Below, piece after piece: positions 6,382 through 13,493 of a stretch of DNA of 15,111 nt. The notes under the pieces were generated by a model that did no database searches, had not been told where the DNA came from, and saw only the letters and a program-made list of their open reading frames with translations. The DNA is from an uncultured Candidatus Altimarinota bacterium (GTDB taxonomy: Bacteria; Patescibacteriota; Gracilibacteria; UBA4473): NCBI GenBank assembly GCA_938021445.1, contig CALIGR010000144.1:1-15111 (forward strand), in the 5' to 3' direction. The position numbers and the translations under genes were made by a program. Position 1 is the first letter of the stretch; each line of letters starts with the position of its first letter.

Positions 6382-7013
6382 TATTTAGCAGTTAAAAAAG
6401 TTTTCTCCGTTTTATCTAAAGCATCAGCGACAAAACAAATTTTGTCGGCTTTCAAAATATCAAACGGGTTTAGATAAGAAGCCAGAATTGTACTTACTCC
6501 TGGTATATTTCGAGCCGATCGCTCCAACCCTTCGTTTTTTTCTGGAATAACGAAAAGATATTTCTTTCCTTCTGGAAGCTTTCCAAGAAGCGCTGAAAAG
6601 TCTTTCGTCTTTGGCACTTCGACAGCGTAAGATTCTAGACCGAAAATATTACTGTCTTTAGCTTGCGAACTAAGCGCTGAGAAGAGCGCCGCTCGTCTTT
6701 CTTTCTTCGGCATCATTTTAGTGTAGTTGGCCACGTTTCGTGGCCCATGAGTAACTCCACCACCTCGAAGGAGATTGGTTGATCTTGCTCCTCGTCGCGC
6801 ATTACCCGTTCCTTTTTGCTTAAAGATCTTACGAGTAGAGTACGCCACTTCTCCACGAGTTTTCGTGTGTGCAATGGCTCGACGAGCATTAGCCAGTCGC
6901 ATGACAACGGCTCGGTGCATGAGGTCTTCATTCACCGGGGCAGCAAACAAACTTTTGTTCAGATCTGCTGATCCTTTTTTAGCTCCGCTAGCGGTATAAA
7001 TATCAATCTTCAT
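6381..7013 (-). CDS. rplD: Large ribosomal subunit protein uL4
   Basis: A 210-residue L4. The rRNA-binding loop is intact: STRKIFKQKGTGNARRGARS, then LLRGGGVTHGPR and MPKKERRAALFSALS. In Escherichia coli L4 also represses its own operon by acting on the S10 leader; whether this happens here is unknown because the leader upstream of rpsJ is only about 25 nt, too short for that mechanism. Its ATG overlaps the rplC stop by one base (TAATG) and its own stop overlaps rplW the same way. Confidence 0.98.
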   Translation of the reverse strand: MKIDIYTASGAKKGSADLNKSLFAAPVNEDLMHRAVVMRLANARRAIAHTKTRGEVAYSTRKIFKQKGTGNARRGARSTNLLRGGGVTHGPRNVANYTKMMPKKERRAALFSALSSQAKDSNIFGLESYAVEVPKTKDFSALLGKLPEGKKYLFVIPEKNEGLERSARNIPGVSTILASYLNPFDILKADKICFVADALDKTEKTFLTAK

Positions 7014-7594
7014 TAGGCTTCACGAATAAAAACAAAACTATTTTTGGCCCCTGGCACAGCTCCTTTAAGTGCAATAAGGTTTTTGTCAGCATCTATTTGC
7101 ATGACTCGAACTTTTCGAAGCGTTGTTTTATCCGCTCCGTATCGACCTGGTAGTTTCTTACCTTTGAGCATCCGGGCTGGCTTGGCACAAGTACCAACCG
7201 ATCCCGGCTCTCTATGATGATGAGAACCATGTGTTTCAGGTCCTCGACTAAAATTATGTCGTTTAATGACTCCAGAAAAACCTCGACCTTTCGAAGTTCC
7301 AGTAATTTTTACAAATTCAATCCCTTCGAGATCTCCCACTTTTACTTTTCCACCCTTCTCAACCCCCTCAGTGTTTACTTCTTTAATGTATTTAAATTTC
7401 TTATTTGGATTTTTTCCAAAATTCTTTCGCTCAAACGCACCAATAACGGCTGAATCATATCCATCCTTTTCAGCTGTTTTAACCTGAAGCACCTCATTTT
7501 CTGGAGCTTCTAAAACAGTCACTGGTGTCATTTTACCAGTCTCTGGACAGATGACACGAGTCATCCCAAGTTTTCGAGCTAAAATTCCTTTCAT
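7013..7594 (-). CDS. rplC: Large ribosomal subunit protein uL3
   Basis: A 193-residue L3, somewhat shorter than the 209 of Escherichia coli. It opens with MKGILARKLGMTRVI and carries the family segment TGTSKGRGFSGVIKRHNFSRG followed by THGSHHHREPGSVG and KGKKLPGRYG. L3 is an early 50S assembly protein that contacts the peptidyl transferase region. It follows rpsJ after 108 bp of non-coding sequence that can form a nested hairpin. No Shine-Dalgarno sequence precedes the ATG (CTAACTAAAC). Confidence 0.97.
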   Translation of the reverse strand: MKGILARKLGMTRVICPETGKMTPVTVLEAPENEVLQVKTAEKDGYDSAVIGAFERKNFGKNPNKKFKYIKEVNTEGVEKGGKVKVGDLEGIEFVKITGTSKGRGFSGVIKRHNFSRGPETHGSHHHREPGSVGTCAKPARMLKGKKLPGRYGADKTTLRKVRVMQIDADKNLIALKGAVPGAKNSFVFIREA

Positions 7595-7631
7595 GTTTAG
7601 TTAGATCTAAATAGTGATTATTCCTGAAACA

Positions 7632-7674
7632 TTGGATTTTACTGAGAGGTTGATAATTCAACTTCGAGATCCAA
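7632..7674 (-). other. Nested hairpin in the rpsJ-rplC gap
   Basis: The operon RNA can form an outer stem TTGGAT/ATCCAA (7674-7669 with 7637-7632) and, inside it, GAAGTTGA-ATTA-TCAACCTC (7665-7646), eight pairs with one mismatch. The gap also holds an 8-base direct repeat (ATTCCTGA at 7620-7627 and 7675-7682). There is no U tract. It may be a regulatory or processing structure; a chance fold cannot be excluded. Confidence 0.4.
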
Positions 7675-7702
7675 ATTCCTGAGATCTGTTTTTTAGTGAT
7701 AC

Positions 7703-8050
7703 CTACATCATTTTGATCTCCACGTCGACTCCACCAGGAAGTCCAAGATTTTGTAAAGACTCAATTGTCTTTGGTGTAGGCTCCTTAATATCAATCAATC
7801 TTTTGTGCGTTCGCATTTCGTATTGATCACGAGCGTCTTTGTTAACAAAGAAAGATCTATTTACCGTATACCGCTTAATACGAGTTGGTAGAGGTATCGG
7901 TCCAGAAACCAGTGAGCCATTTCGCTCAGCGGCTTCTACGATGACACGAGCCGCTTCGTCAATGATTGTGTAATCAAATGATCGAACTACAATTCGTACT
8001 TTTGCCGCCTTCGGCTCATCTTTCTTAGTCGTTTTCTTTGTTGCTGCCAT
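7703..8050 (-). CDS. rpsJ: Small ribosomal subunit protein uS10 (NusE)
   Basis: A 115-residue S10, longer than the usual 102-105 because of a lysine-rich N-terminal extension of about 15 residues (AATKKTTKKDEPKAA). The core is intact: IVVRSFDYTIIDEAARVIVEAA, GPIPLPTRIKRYTV and the signature YEMRTHKRLIDI. The usual SPH before the long loop reads SFF here. S10 works in the 30S head and, as NusE with NusB, binds boxA RNA in antitermination. It is the first gene of the operon and is driven by the promoter at 8078-8105, whose early transcribed sequence contains a boxA-like GCTCTTT. No Shine-Dalgarno sequence is present. Confidence 0.98.
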   Translation of the reverse strand: MAATKKTTKKDEPKAAKVRIVVRSFDYTIIDEAARVIVEAAERNGSLVSGPIPLPTRIKRYTVNRSFFVNKDARDQYEMRTHKRLIDIKEPTPKTIESLQNLGLPGGVDVEIKMM

Positions 8051-8064
8051 TAAGGTTTTTCTAA

Positions 8065-8105
8065 AAAGAGCCGGGCGAATATATAGACGCTTTGAGTACT
8101 GTCAA
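8065..8105 (-). promoter_or_regulatory. S10 operon promoter with CCGGCTCTTT element
   Basis: The minus strand reads TTGACA (8105-8100), 16 bp, TATATT (8083-8078), 3 bp, then CCGGCTCTTT (8074-8065), followed by a short leader of about 14 further bases before the rpsJ ATG. The element and its 3-bp distance from the -10 box are identical to the tRNA promoter at 3891-3931. The GC-rich discriminator fits growth-rate or ppGpp control. The spacer contains ACTCAAAG, whose reverse complement lies in the spacer of the tRNA promoter. Confidence 0.75.
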
Positions 8106-8123
8106 GAGGTTTTAGCCGCAAAA

Positions 8124-9329
8124 TCAAATCATCAACCACAAGAGTCCCCCACTTACGAGCGGGACTAATATATTGTCATCAATATAGACCTTCCCGACTC
8201 GCCAAGGAATCGTCTCGAGGAATATCGCAATACTCGAGGCAATAAACGCGGGAATTAAACCCACAAAGAAATGAGCGGCATAAGTTCCACATAAAACCCC
8301 CACCACAATTCCCCATATATTTTTTCGACGGTTCCAAGGCAGTTTTATAACTTGTATGCCATTGGTAAAAAGGTGATTCAGACTGTCTCCCACCGCAAGT
8401 ATCAAGATGGCCGCATAAGCAATAGGGAGATTCTCACCATTAAAGAGTAAAAACGTTAAAAACACTCCCAGTGCATAATAAAAAGCACCACGCCCAGGAA
8501 ATCCATCATCTCTCGGGCGATCTACCAGCTTCAAGATATCACTCACAATCGGGATATAACGATACTGTGAGATAAAAGACACCAGTAACCCAATAACCAA
8601 AGCCATACCAATAAGCGTTAGACTTAAAAACCCAGCCCAGTGCGCAAAGACAATCACAAACCCAATACAAAAGTGGAAACTCTGCCGTCTAAACTCAAGC
8701 TCCTTCCAGAGAAGCATAATGAGCTTTTTGACTTCATTGTGTGAAAAAACCGCTCCAATAACACCACCTAAAACCAAACCACCAACAATATCCGAAGGAT
8801 AATGCACGAGCTCGTACACCCGAGCCACTCCAGTCAAAACGGCAAAGACAAACCAAAGAATTCCGAGTATCTTTGAAATCCGCCAAAAAGGAATCAGTAA
8901 CGCGAAAGCCACCGCCGTATGAGCCGAGGGGAAGGCATAAGACCCAGCCTCAACGAGTGGTTCGAGAAGGAGTGCCTTAAACGGACGATCCACCCCAAAA
9001 AAAGACTTAAGAACAAACGCAACGATCCCAGTCGTGACCACCGCAAAAAAAGCAGGGACCAACTTACTCATATGGTTTTCATTTTTCCATACCCGAAAAC
9101 ACATCACAAAAAAGAAAGCCACCAATACATAATAGATAATATTCTCAGTCAGGAGCGTAATCGTTTCATTGAGTACTGGTGTCTGAAGTGGAAGCAAAAA
9201 AGACCAGACCAAATTATCCAACCACCAAGCAGGATAGATCAAAAGCAACCCAAGTATGACCCAAAAAGTAACCTCTCTCCCCGGAGCTCGCAAGTTAACT
9301 TCTTTAAAGGCTTCCCGCACAAAGTGCAT
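8124..9329 (-). CDS. PAP2 lipid phosphatase fused to a dolichol/polyprenol-kinase-like domain
   Basis: A 401-residue polytopic membrane protein with two enzyme-like halves. Residues 1-205 are a PAP2 phosphatase with the full tripartite motif: K108-x6-R115-P116, PSAHT at 134-138, and R170-x5-H176-x3-D180. This class dephosphorylates lipid phosphates or undecaprenyl diphosphate. Residues 208-401 resemble the CTP-dependent dolichol/phytol/polyprenol kinase family: RRQSFH, FPGRGAFYYALG (277-288), AVGDS (312-316), NRRKNIWG (333-340), ETIP (372-375), DDNILVPL (384-391). The usual KKT-x-EG stretch reads KNIWG, so the Glu is missing and kinase activity is uncertain. Together they could cycle a C55 carrier between diphosphate, alcohol and phosphate. 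It is divergent from tyrS with a 70-bp gap, and it ends in TGA. Confidence 0.8.
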   Translation of the reverse strand: MHFVREAFKEVNLRAPGREVTFWVILGLLLIYPAWWLDNLVWSFLLPLQTPVLNETITLLTENIIYYVLVAFFFVMCFRVWKNENHMSKLVPAFFAVVTTGIVAFVLKSFFGVDRPFKALLLEPLVEAGSYAFPSAHTAVAFALLIPFWRISKILGILWFVFAVLTGVARVYELVHYPSDIVGGLVLGGVIGAVFSHNEVKKLIMLLWKELEFRRQSFHFCIGFVIVFAHWAGFLSLTLIGMALVIGLLVSFISQYRYIPIVSDILKLVDRPRDDGFPGRGAFYYALGVFLTFLLFNGENLPIAYAAILILAVGDSLNHLFTNGIQVIKLPWNRRKNIWGIVVGVLCGTYAAHFFVGLIPAFIASSIAIFLETIPWRVGKVYIDDNILVPLVSGGLLWLMI

Positions 9330-9399
9330 TTTTTTGTGTTTTAAATGAGTTGGTTTTGAATATTATCGAGTCAAATATCCGCATAATTGTAATTAAAGA

Positions 9400-10593
9400 A
9401 TGTCCTCCACACAACTGACAGCCCGAGAAGTCTTAAGCCGAGGGGTTGCTGAAGTCCTCCCCAAGGCTGAAACGATCGAGAAACTCATGTCTGAGCGAAA
9501 ACTAAAGCTCTATCTAGGGATTGATCCAACTGGCTCACATCTAACGCTTGGTCATGCCGTAGGACTAAGAAAGTTACAACAATTTGCGGACCTCGGGCAC
9601 GACGTGATACTGCTCATTGGAAACGGGACCGTTCGAATTGGAGATCCGACTGGGAAAGACAGCACTCGGCCAATGCTGACTGATGAAGCGATAAAGCAAA
9701 ATTTTCAAGACTGGAAAAAGCAAGCCGCGAAAGTTTTGGACTTTGATAAGATTACGATTGTTTACAACGGCGACTGGCTCGATGCGCTCTCTTACGCCGA
9801 CATGGTAAAACTTATGGCCAACGTCACGGTCCAACAATTGATGGAACGAGATATGTTTCAAGAGCGATTAAAAGCCGGCAAACCTATCCACGGTCATGAG
9901 ATCATCTACCCACTACTACAAGGATATGATTCTGTTGCAATGGAGGTTGATCTAGAGCTCGGGGGAACCGATCAGACATTCAATATGCTCATGGGACGTA
10001 CACTGCTTCGTCAGTACAAGGATAAAGAAAAGTGGGTGCTTTCCGTTCCCATCATCAATGGAACCGATGGTCGAAAAATGAGTAAGTCTTACGGTAACTA
10101 TATTGCGCTTGATGAAGCGCCAAACGAGATGTTTGGAAAAATCATGAGCATGAAAGACGACGAGATGATGACCTATTTTGAGATCTTCACTGAAATAGAT
10201 CTAGACGAGGCCAAAACTTTAATCAGCCAAAGTCCACGAGACGCTAAAGTTCAACTCGGACAGCATATTGTAACTTGGCTGCATGATGAGGCTTCCGCGC
10301 AGTCAGCACTCCACGACTTTGAGCAAAAGTTCGTCAAAAAAGAAGTTCCTGACGAAATGCCAACATTCAATGTAGGTGAAAGTAAAATAGGGATCTTAGA
10401 TCTTATCACTAAAATCTGCCACTTTGCCAGCTCAAATGGAGAAGCCCGAAGAGTCGTAGAACAAGGTGGTGTGGAGTTTGGCTCAGAAAGCAATCGTCAA
10501 AAAATTACAGATCCAAAAACGACCGTCCAAATCTCAAGTGAAACTCAAGTTCTAAAAGTCGGGAAACGAAAGTGGGCGAAAATCACAGCTTAA
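9400..10593 (+). CDS. tyrS: Tyrosyl-tRNA synthetase
   Basis: A 397-residue class I aminoacyl-tRNA synthetase that charges tRNA-Tyr in the cytoplasm. Seen: YLGIDPTGSHLTLGH with the HIGH-type motif HLTLGH at 47-52, GDPTGKDSTRP, the tyrosine/ATP region HEIIYPLLQGYDSV and LGGTDQTFN, the KMSKS loop GRKMSKSYGN at 225-233, and a C-terminal S4 RNA-binding domain from about residue 330 (ARRVVEQGGVEF). The length and the HLTLGH variant point to the TyrZ-like clade. The ATG follows TAATTAAAGA with no clear Shine-Dalgarno sequence. The last 11 bases overlap the end of the convergent transporter gene. Confidence 0.97.
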   Translation: MSSTQLTAREVLSRGVAEVLPKAETIEKLMSERKLKLYLGIDPTGSHLTLGHAVGLRKLQQFADLGHDVILLIGNGTVRIGDPTGKDSTRPMLTDEAIKQNFQDWKKQAAKVLDFDKITIVYNGDWLDALSYADMVKLMANVTVQQLMERDMFQERLKAGKPIHGHEIIYPLLQGYDSVAMEVDLELGGTDQTFNMLMGRTLLRQYKDKEKWVLSVPIINGTDGRKMSKSYGNYIALDEAPNEMFGKIMSMKDDEMMTYFEIFTEIDLDEAKTLISQSPRDAKVQLGQHIVTWLHDEASAQSALHDFEQKFVKKEVPDEMPTFNVGESKIGILDLITKICHFASSNGEARRVVEQGGVEFGSESNRQKITDPKTTVQISSETQVLKVGKRKWAKITA

Positions 10594-11689
10594 TCTTCGG
10601 CTTCCACTTCAGCTTCAACTTCGACTTAAAGTTTCCTTTTCCTTTTCCATCGGCAGACATCAATGCGGAAACCCATTGCGTCGACTCAAATTTTGAGCAG
10701 ACGATATTTAGAGTTGCCATGATGGGTATACTCAGGAGCGCGCCAACAGGCCCCCACATACTCGCCCAAAAAATCAAAGACAATACGATCACTAGAGGAC
10801 TAATATTGAGTACACTTCCTTGATATCTGGGTTCCAAGAAAGTGCCGATCAAGATTTGAATCGATATCAGCAGAAAACTGAAAATAATAAACAAAATCCC
10901 TCCATCAAACTGGACCAAAGCCATCAAAATTGGGAATGTCGTTGCGATGAGGGAGCCCACCGTTGGGACAAAATTCAGCAGAAATACAAGCAAAGCCCAA
11001 AAGGCGGCAAAGTCTAGACCAAAAGCCAACATCAATATATAAGAAAGTAGCCCCGTTACGACACTCGCAACCGCTTTAATTTTAAAATAAGTATTAAGAT
11101 CTTTGGTGATATTACTAAAAACACTCTGCAGTCTCGAGTACTCAGTTTTATTTCTAACTAGTCGTCTCAGTTTTTTGTAGAAGTTTTTATGTTCAATGAG
11201 CATGAAAACCGTGTAAACAATCACGAGCCCCATCTGCCCAAGCAGGCTGCCAAATGTTCGTGCAAGATCGCCGGCAAATTGGCTAATATTAATAGTCCCA
11301 AAGATGTTTTCTCTCAGAAAAGCACCGGCCTGGCCGGCTGACTCTGGGCGGTATTTTTGAAGAAGTGACTCAGTGATCAAGATTAACTTATTCTGATAGG
11401 CTGGAGTTTTTTGCCCAAGAGAATCAATATTTACCGAGATAATACTCCAGATCATAAACAAAATCACCACGCACGTAATAATCCCAAGCGTAAAAGAAAC
11501 GAAACGAGGCGGATTAAATCGACGTAGTAAGTAATCAAACAATGCCTGTAAACTAATCAGTAAATAAGTCAGAACGATGGCAAGTAAAAGCGGGATCAAA
11601 AATGCCCGTCCTGCCGCCAATATAAAAATCACCAGCGTCAAAGTTGCGAGGATGTAAAAAAACTGCTGAAGGGTGAACTTTTTTCTCAT
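10583..11689 (-). CDS. AI-2E family (PerM-like) membrane transporter
   Basis: A 368-residue integral membrane protein of the AI-2E/PerM family, members of which export small molecules or exchange ions; the substrate here is unknown. Seen: N-terminal paired hydrophobic helices, a less conserved soluble segment at about 90-150, then the typical C-terminal core with FLLNFVPTVGSLIATTFP, a glycine-rich IGTFLEPRYQG loop, and SPLVIVLSLIFWASMWGPVGALLSIP. The tail after about residue 348 is low-complexity and basic. The gene starts 17 bp after the tRNA-Arg CCA end with no room for a separate promoter, so it probably shares the tRNA transcript. Its end overlaps tyrS tail to tail by 11 bp. Confidence 0.92.
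   Translation of the reverse strand: MRKKFTLQQFFYILATLTLVIFILAAGRAFLIPLLLAIVLTYLLISLQALFDYLLRRFNPPRFVSFTLGIITCVVILFMIWSIISVNIDSLGQKTPAYQNKLILITESLLQKYRPESAGQAGAFLRENIFGTINISQFAGDLARTFGSLLGQMGLVIVYTVFMLIEHKNFYKKLRRLVRNKTEYSRLQSVFSNITKDLNTYFKIKAVASVVTGLLSYILMLAFGLDFAAFWALLVFLLNFVPTVGSLIATTFPILMALVQFDGGILFIIFSFLLISIQILIGTFLEPRYQGSVLNISPLVIVLSLIFWASMWGPVGALLSIPIMATLNIVCSKFESTQWVSALMSADGKGKGNFKSKLKLKWKPKIKL
11325..11337. repeat. GC-rich 13-bp palindrome inside the AI-2E gene
   Basis: CCGGCC-T-GGCCGG is a perfect inverted repeat with one central base, in the variable soluble segment of the transporter, encoding part of ESAGQAGAF. The peptide is similar to what the 3811-3830 palindrome would encode in one frame. 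It may be a decayed in-frame palindromic insert, or simply an alanine/glycine-rich stretch. Confidence 0.3.
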
Positions 11690-11706
11690 TCTTTTTCAAA
11701 AATAGT

Positions 11707-11780
11707 TGGTGATCCCGCCAAGGATCGAACTTGGATCGCCGGTTCCGCAAACCGGTGTTCTTCCATTAAACTACGGGATC
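11707..11780 (-). tRNA. tRNA-Arg(GCG)
   Basis: A 74-nt cloverleaf with encoded CCA. The acceptor stem is a perfect GATCCCG/CGGGATC, the D arm GTTT..GAAC with AATGGAA loop (A20 present, an arginine identity base), the anticodon stem CCGGT/ACCGG, the loop TTGCGGA, and the T arm CCAAG TTCGATC CTTGG. The anticodon GCG is at 11748-11746. Most bacteria instead encode ACG, which is deaminated to inosine. AI-2E lies 17 bp downstream on the same strand. Confidence 0.93.
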
Positions 11781-11784
11781 GTAT

Positions 11785-11825
11785 AAAAAGCGGATAAAAC
11801 TTATAAAATTCACAGAACTTGTCAA
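11785..11825 (-). promoter_or_regulatory. Candidate promoter of tRNA-Arg
   Basis: The minus strand reads TTGACA (11825-11820), 16 bp, TAAGTT (11803-11798), 3 bp, TCCGCTTTTT (11794-11785). The -10 box is weak, but the spacing and the following element (7 of 10 bases) resemble the rpsJ and tRNA-Ile promoters. An alternative -10 with TATAAG would need a 14-bp spacer and is less likely. Confidence 0.5.
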
Positions 11826-11838
11826 AACCCTAGTACCC

Positions 11839-11931
11839 GAACCAGGATTCAGAAGATTATAAAAATTAAACAGATTTCATTTAGACTGGATCAATCCTGA
11901 TCTATCTAATTAATCTTCATAATCCTGGTTC
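11839..11931. repeat. Imperfect 93-bp inverted repeat
   Basis: The arms 11839-11859 and 11911-11931 match at 19 of 21 positions (GAACCAGGATT, two mismatches, GAAGATTA). The centre contains a further hairpin GATCA-ATCC-TGATC and partial pairing next to it, so the whole region could fold as one long hairpin with a bulge. The right arm ends 6 bases from the stop codon of the nitroreductase. No U tract follows it. A MITE- or REP-like element is the likeliest explanation. Confidence 0.6.
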
Positions 11932-11936
11932 TGAAT

Positions 11937-12545
11937 CTACGAAAATAAATCACTTTCTGGATATCTCACCTTGCCATGACTTGGTTCATCCGCTCTGTAA
12001 CCGATAGGCAACATCACGACTGAATTCATATGGTCCGGCATACTGAGTAACTCATCTAGTTTTTTAAAGTCACATCCTTCCATCGGGCAACTGTCTACTT
12101 TCATCTCCGCACATGCCGCCATCGCAAAACCAAGAGCCAGGTAGGCTTGTTTTTTGGCCCAGGTCTCAATTCCTTCCGGTGAAGTATTCCCCAAAAATCC
12201 TTCCATCATGTCTCTGTATCCACTCATTTTTTCTTTTACTTCTGCATTTCCACCCGAAGCAATTTCAAAATAATCTTCTATTCTCGATTGATAATCTTTC
12301 CGGTAACAAAAAACGAGTAAATGAGAACACGTTCCTACTTGTGGTTGATTCCAGCTAAATGCTTGAATCTGATCTTTAAGACCTTGATCTGTAATAATTT
12401 TCACGTGAAAAGGCTCAAGACCAAATGACGTTGGTGTCATTTTTATAGCGTTTTTCAAAGTTTCCAGGTCGTTATCAGAAACCGTTTTTTGATCGTCAAA
12501 AAGTTTAGTAGCGTTTCTCCATTCAAGGTTATCTAAGAAAGACAT
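11937..12545 (-). CDS. Nitroreductase-family NAD(P)H oxidoreductase
   Basis: A 202-residue FMN-dependent oxidoreductase of the NfsB-like nitroreductase fold, working as a homodimer in the cytoplasm on quinone- or nitro-type acceptors. Seen: an N-terminal RNATKLFDDQKTVSDNDLETLKNAIKMTPTS segment, where the Arg near position 10 and the TPTS loop bind FMN phosphate and isoalloxazine, then LEPFHVKIIT, the central WAKKQAYLALGFAMAACAE helix, CPMEGCDFKKLDELL, and MLPIGYRADEP near the C-terminus. The physiological acceptor is unknown. It lies 21 bp downstream of htpX on the same strand and is probably cotranscribed. No Shine-Dalgarno sequence precedes the ATG. Confidence 0.92.
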   Translation of the reverse strand: MSFLDNLEWRNATKLFDDQKTVSDNDLETLKNAIKMTPTSFGLEPFHVKIITDQGLKDQIQAFSWNQPQVGTCSHLLVFCYRKDYQSRIEDYFEIASGGNAEVKEKMSGYRDMMEGFLGNTSPEGIETWAKKQAYLALGFAMAACAEMKVDSCPMEGCDFKKLDELLSMPDHMNSVVMLPIGYRADEPSHGKVRYPESDLFS

Positions 12546-12566
12546 GAGAGTTTGTTTTAAGAATTT

Positions 12567-13484
12567 TTAAGCAAAGTTTTTCTTCAGCGCTTCAATCCGC
12601 TCTTCAAGGGGGGGATGAGTCGCGAACAGTGTCATCATACTCGCTGGATAAGAAATCTTCAATGATTCGTACCCACGATGTCTCGTATCGATCATCTGTT
12701 TGTTTTTTTGTAAAAATTCAAGCGCCTTGATCATCTTGGCTGGACTTGAAAATTCAGCGCCCCCCCTGTCCGCTCCGTATTCTCGCCACCGAGAAAACCA
12801 AGAAACAATCATCGTGGCTAGAAAACCAAACGCAAACTCTAAAATCATCGAAATCAGATAATACATTCCACCTCCCATATGATTCGCCCCATAACCCTGA
12901 TCTGAATTTCCCCGATTAGCTAAGGCCGCTTGAGCCGCATAAGCCAGTACTCGGGCAAAGAAAACCACAAAGGTATTCACGATTCCTTGAATTAACGTAA
13001 GCGTAACCATATCTCCATTTACCACATGAGCCATCTCATGAGCCAATACCCCCTCTATCTCATCGTTGTCCATCTGATCGAGCAAACCCTGAGAAACAGC
13101 GACGAGCGCGTTGTTTTTATTCCACCCAGTCGCAAACGCGTTTATTTCTTTCGAAGGGTAGATCCCTACTTCTGGCATCCCAATACCTTGCTGCCCCGCA
13201 ATACGCTCAACCACTTGATAAACAAAAGCGGCTTCCCGACTCTCTTGTCCATCAACTACTTGAACCTTCATGCCCCATTTCGCAGATTTTTTGGACATGA
13301 AGAGGGAAATGAAAGCGCCTACAAAACCGATTACACTCGCGAAAACTGCCAAACTGGTGAGATTGAGTCCTGACTGAGAAAGATAAGGCGCAATCCCAAA
13401 AAGAGAGGAGACTGTAGTCAACATGATGACGACCCCAATATTAACAAGGGCAAAAAGGGTGACTCTCTGAATCAAAGCGAACAT
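12567..13484 (-). CDS. htpX: HtpX membrane zinc metalloprotease
   Basis: A 305-residue M48 family protease that degrades damaged or misfolded inner-membrane proteins, overlapping in role with FtsH. Seen: two N-terminal membrane helices (about 5-28 and 44-63), the zinc motif HEMAH at 149-153, two further hydrophobic segments (about 163-187 and 207-230), and the third zinc ligand E235 in REYGAD. The C-terminal ATHPPLEERIEAL is a family hallmark. It is divergent from the BI-1 gene across 149 bp and leads an operon with the nitroreductase. A 20-bp near-palindrome lies just upstream of the start codon and overlaps the candidate -10 box, which suggests regulation. Confidence 0.96.
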   Translation of the reverse strand: MFALIQRVTLFALVNIGVVIMLTTVSSLFGIAPYLSQSGLNLTSLAVFASVIGFVGAFISLFMSKKSAKWGMKVQVVDGQESREAAFVYQVVERIAGQQGIGMPEVGIYPSKEINAFATGWNKNNALVAVSQGLLDQMDNDEIEGVLAHEMAHVVNGDMVTLTLIQGIVNTFVVFFARVLAYAAQAALANRGNSDQGYGANHMGGGMYYLISMILEFAFGFLATMIVSWFSRWREYGADRGGAEFSSPAKMIKALEFLQKNKQMIDTRHRGYESLKISYPASMMTLFATHPPLEERIEALKKNFA

Positions 13485-13493
13485 TTAAAAAAT

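Noticed and set aside
8124..8126. TGA read as glycine, as in Gracilibacteria/Absconditabacteria
   Set aside because: Only this terminal TGA was noticed; none of the ribosomal genes, tyrS or htpX needs an internal TGA, so code 11 fits.
8919..9344. A 141-codon plus-strand frame opposite the PAP2-kinase gene
   Set aside because: It lies wholly antisense to a gene with intact phosphatase motifs apart from its last few codons; composition is highly basic and low in hydrophobic residues, typical of a shadow frame.
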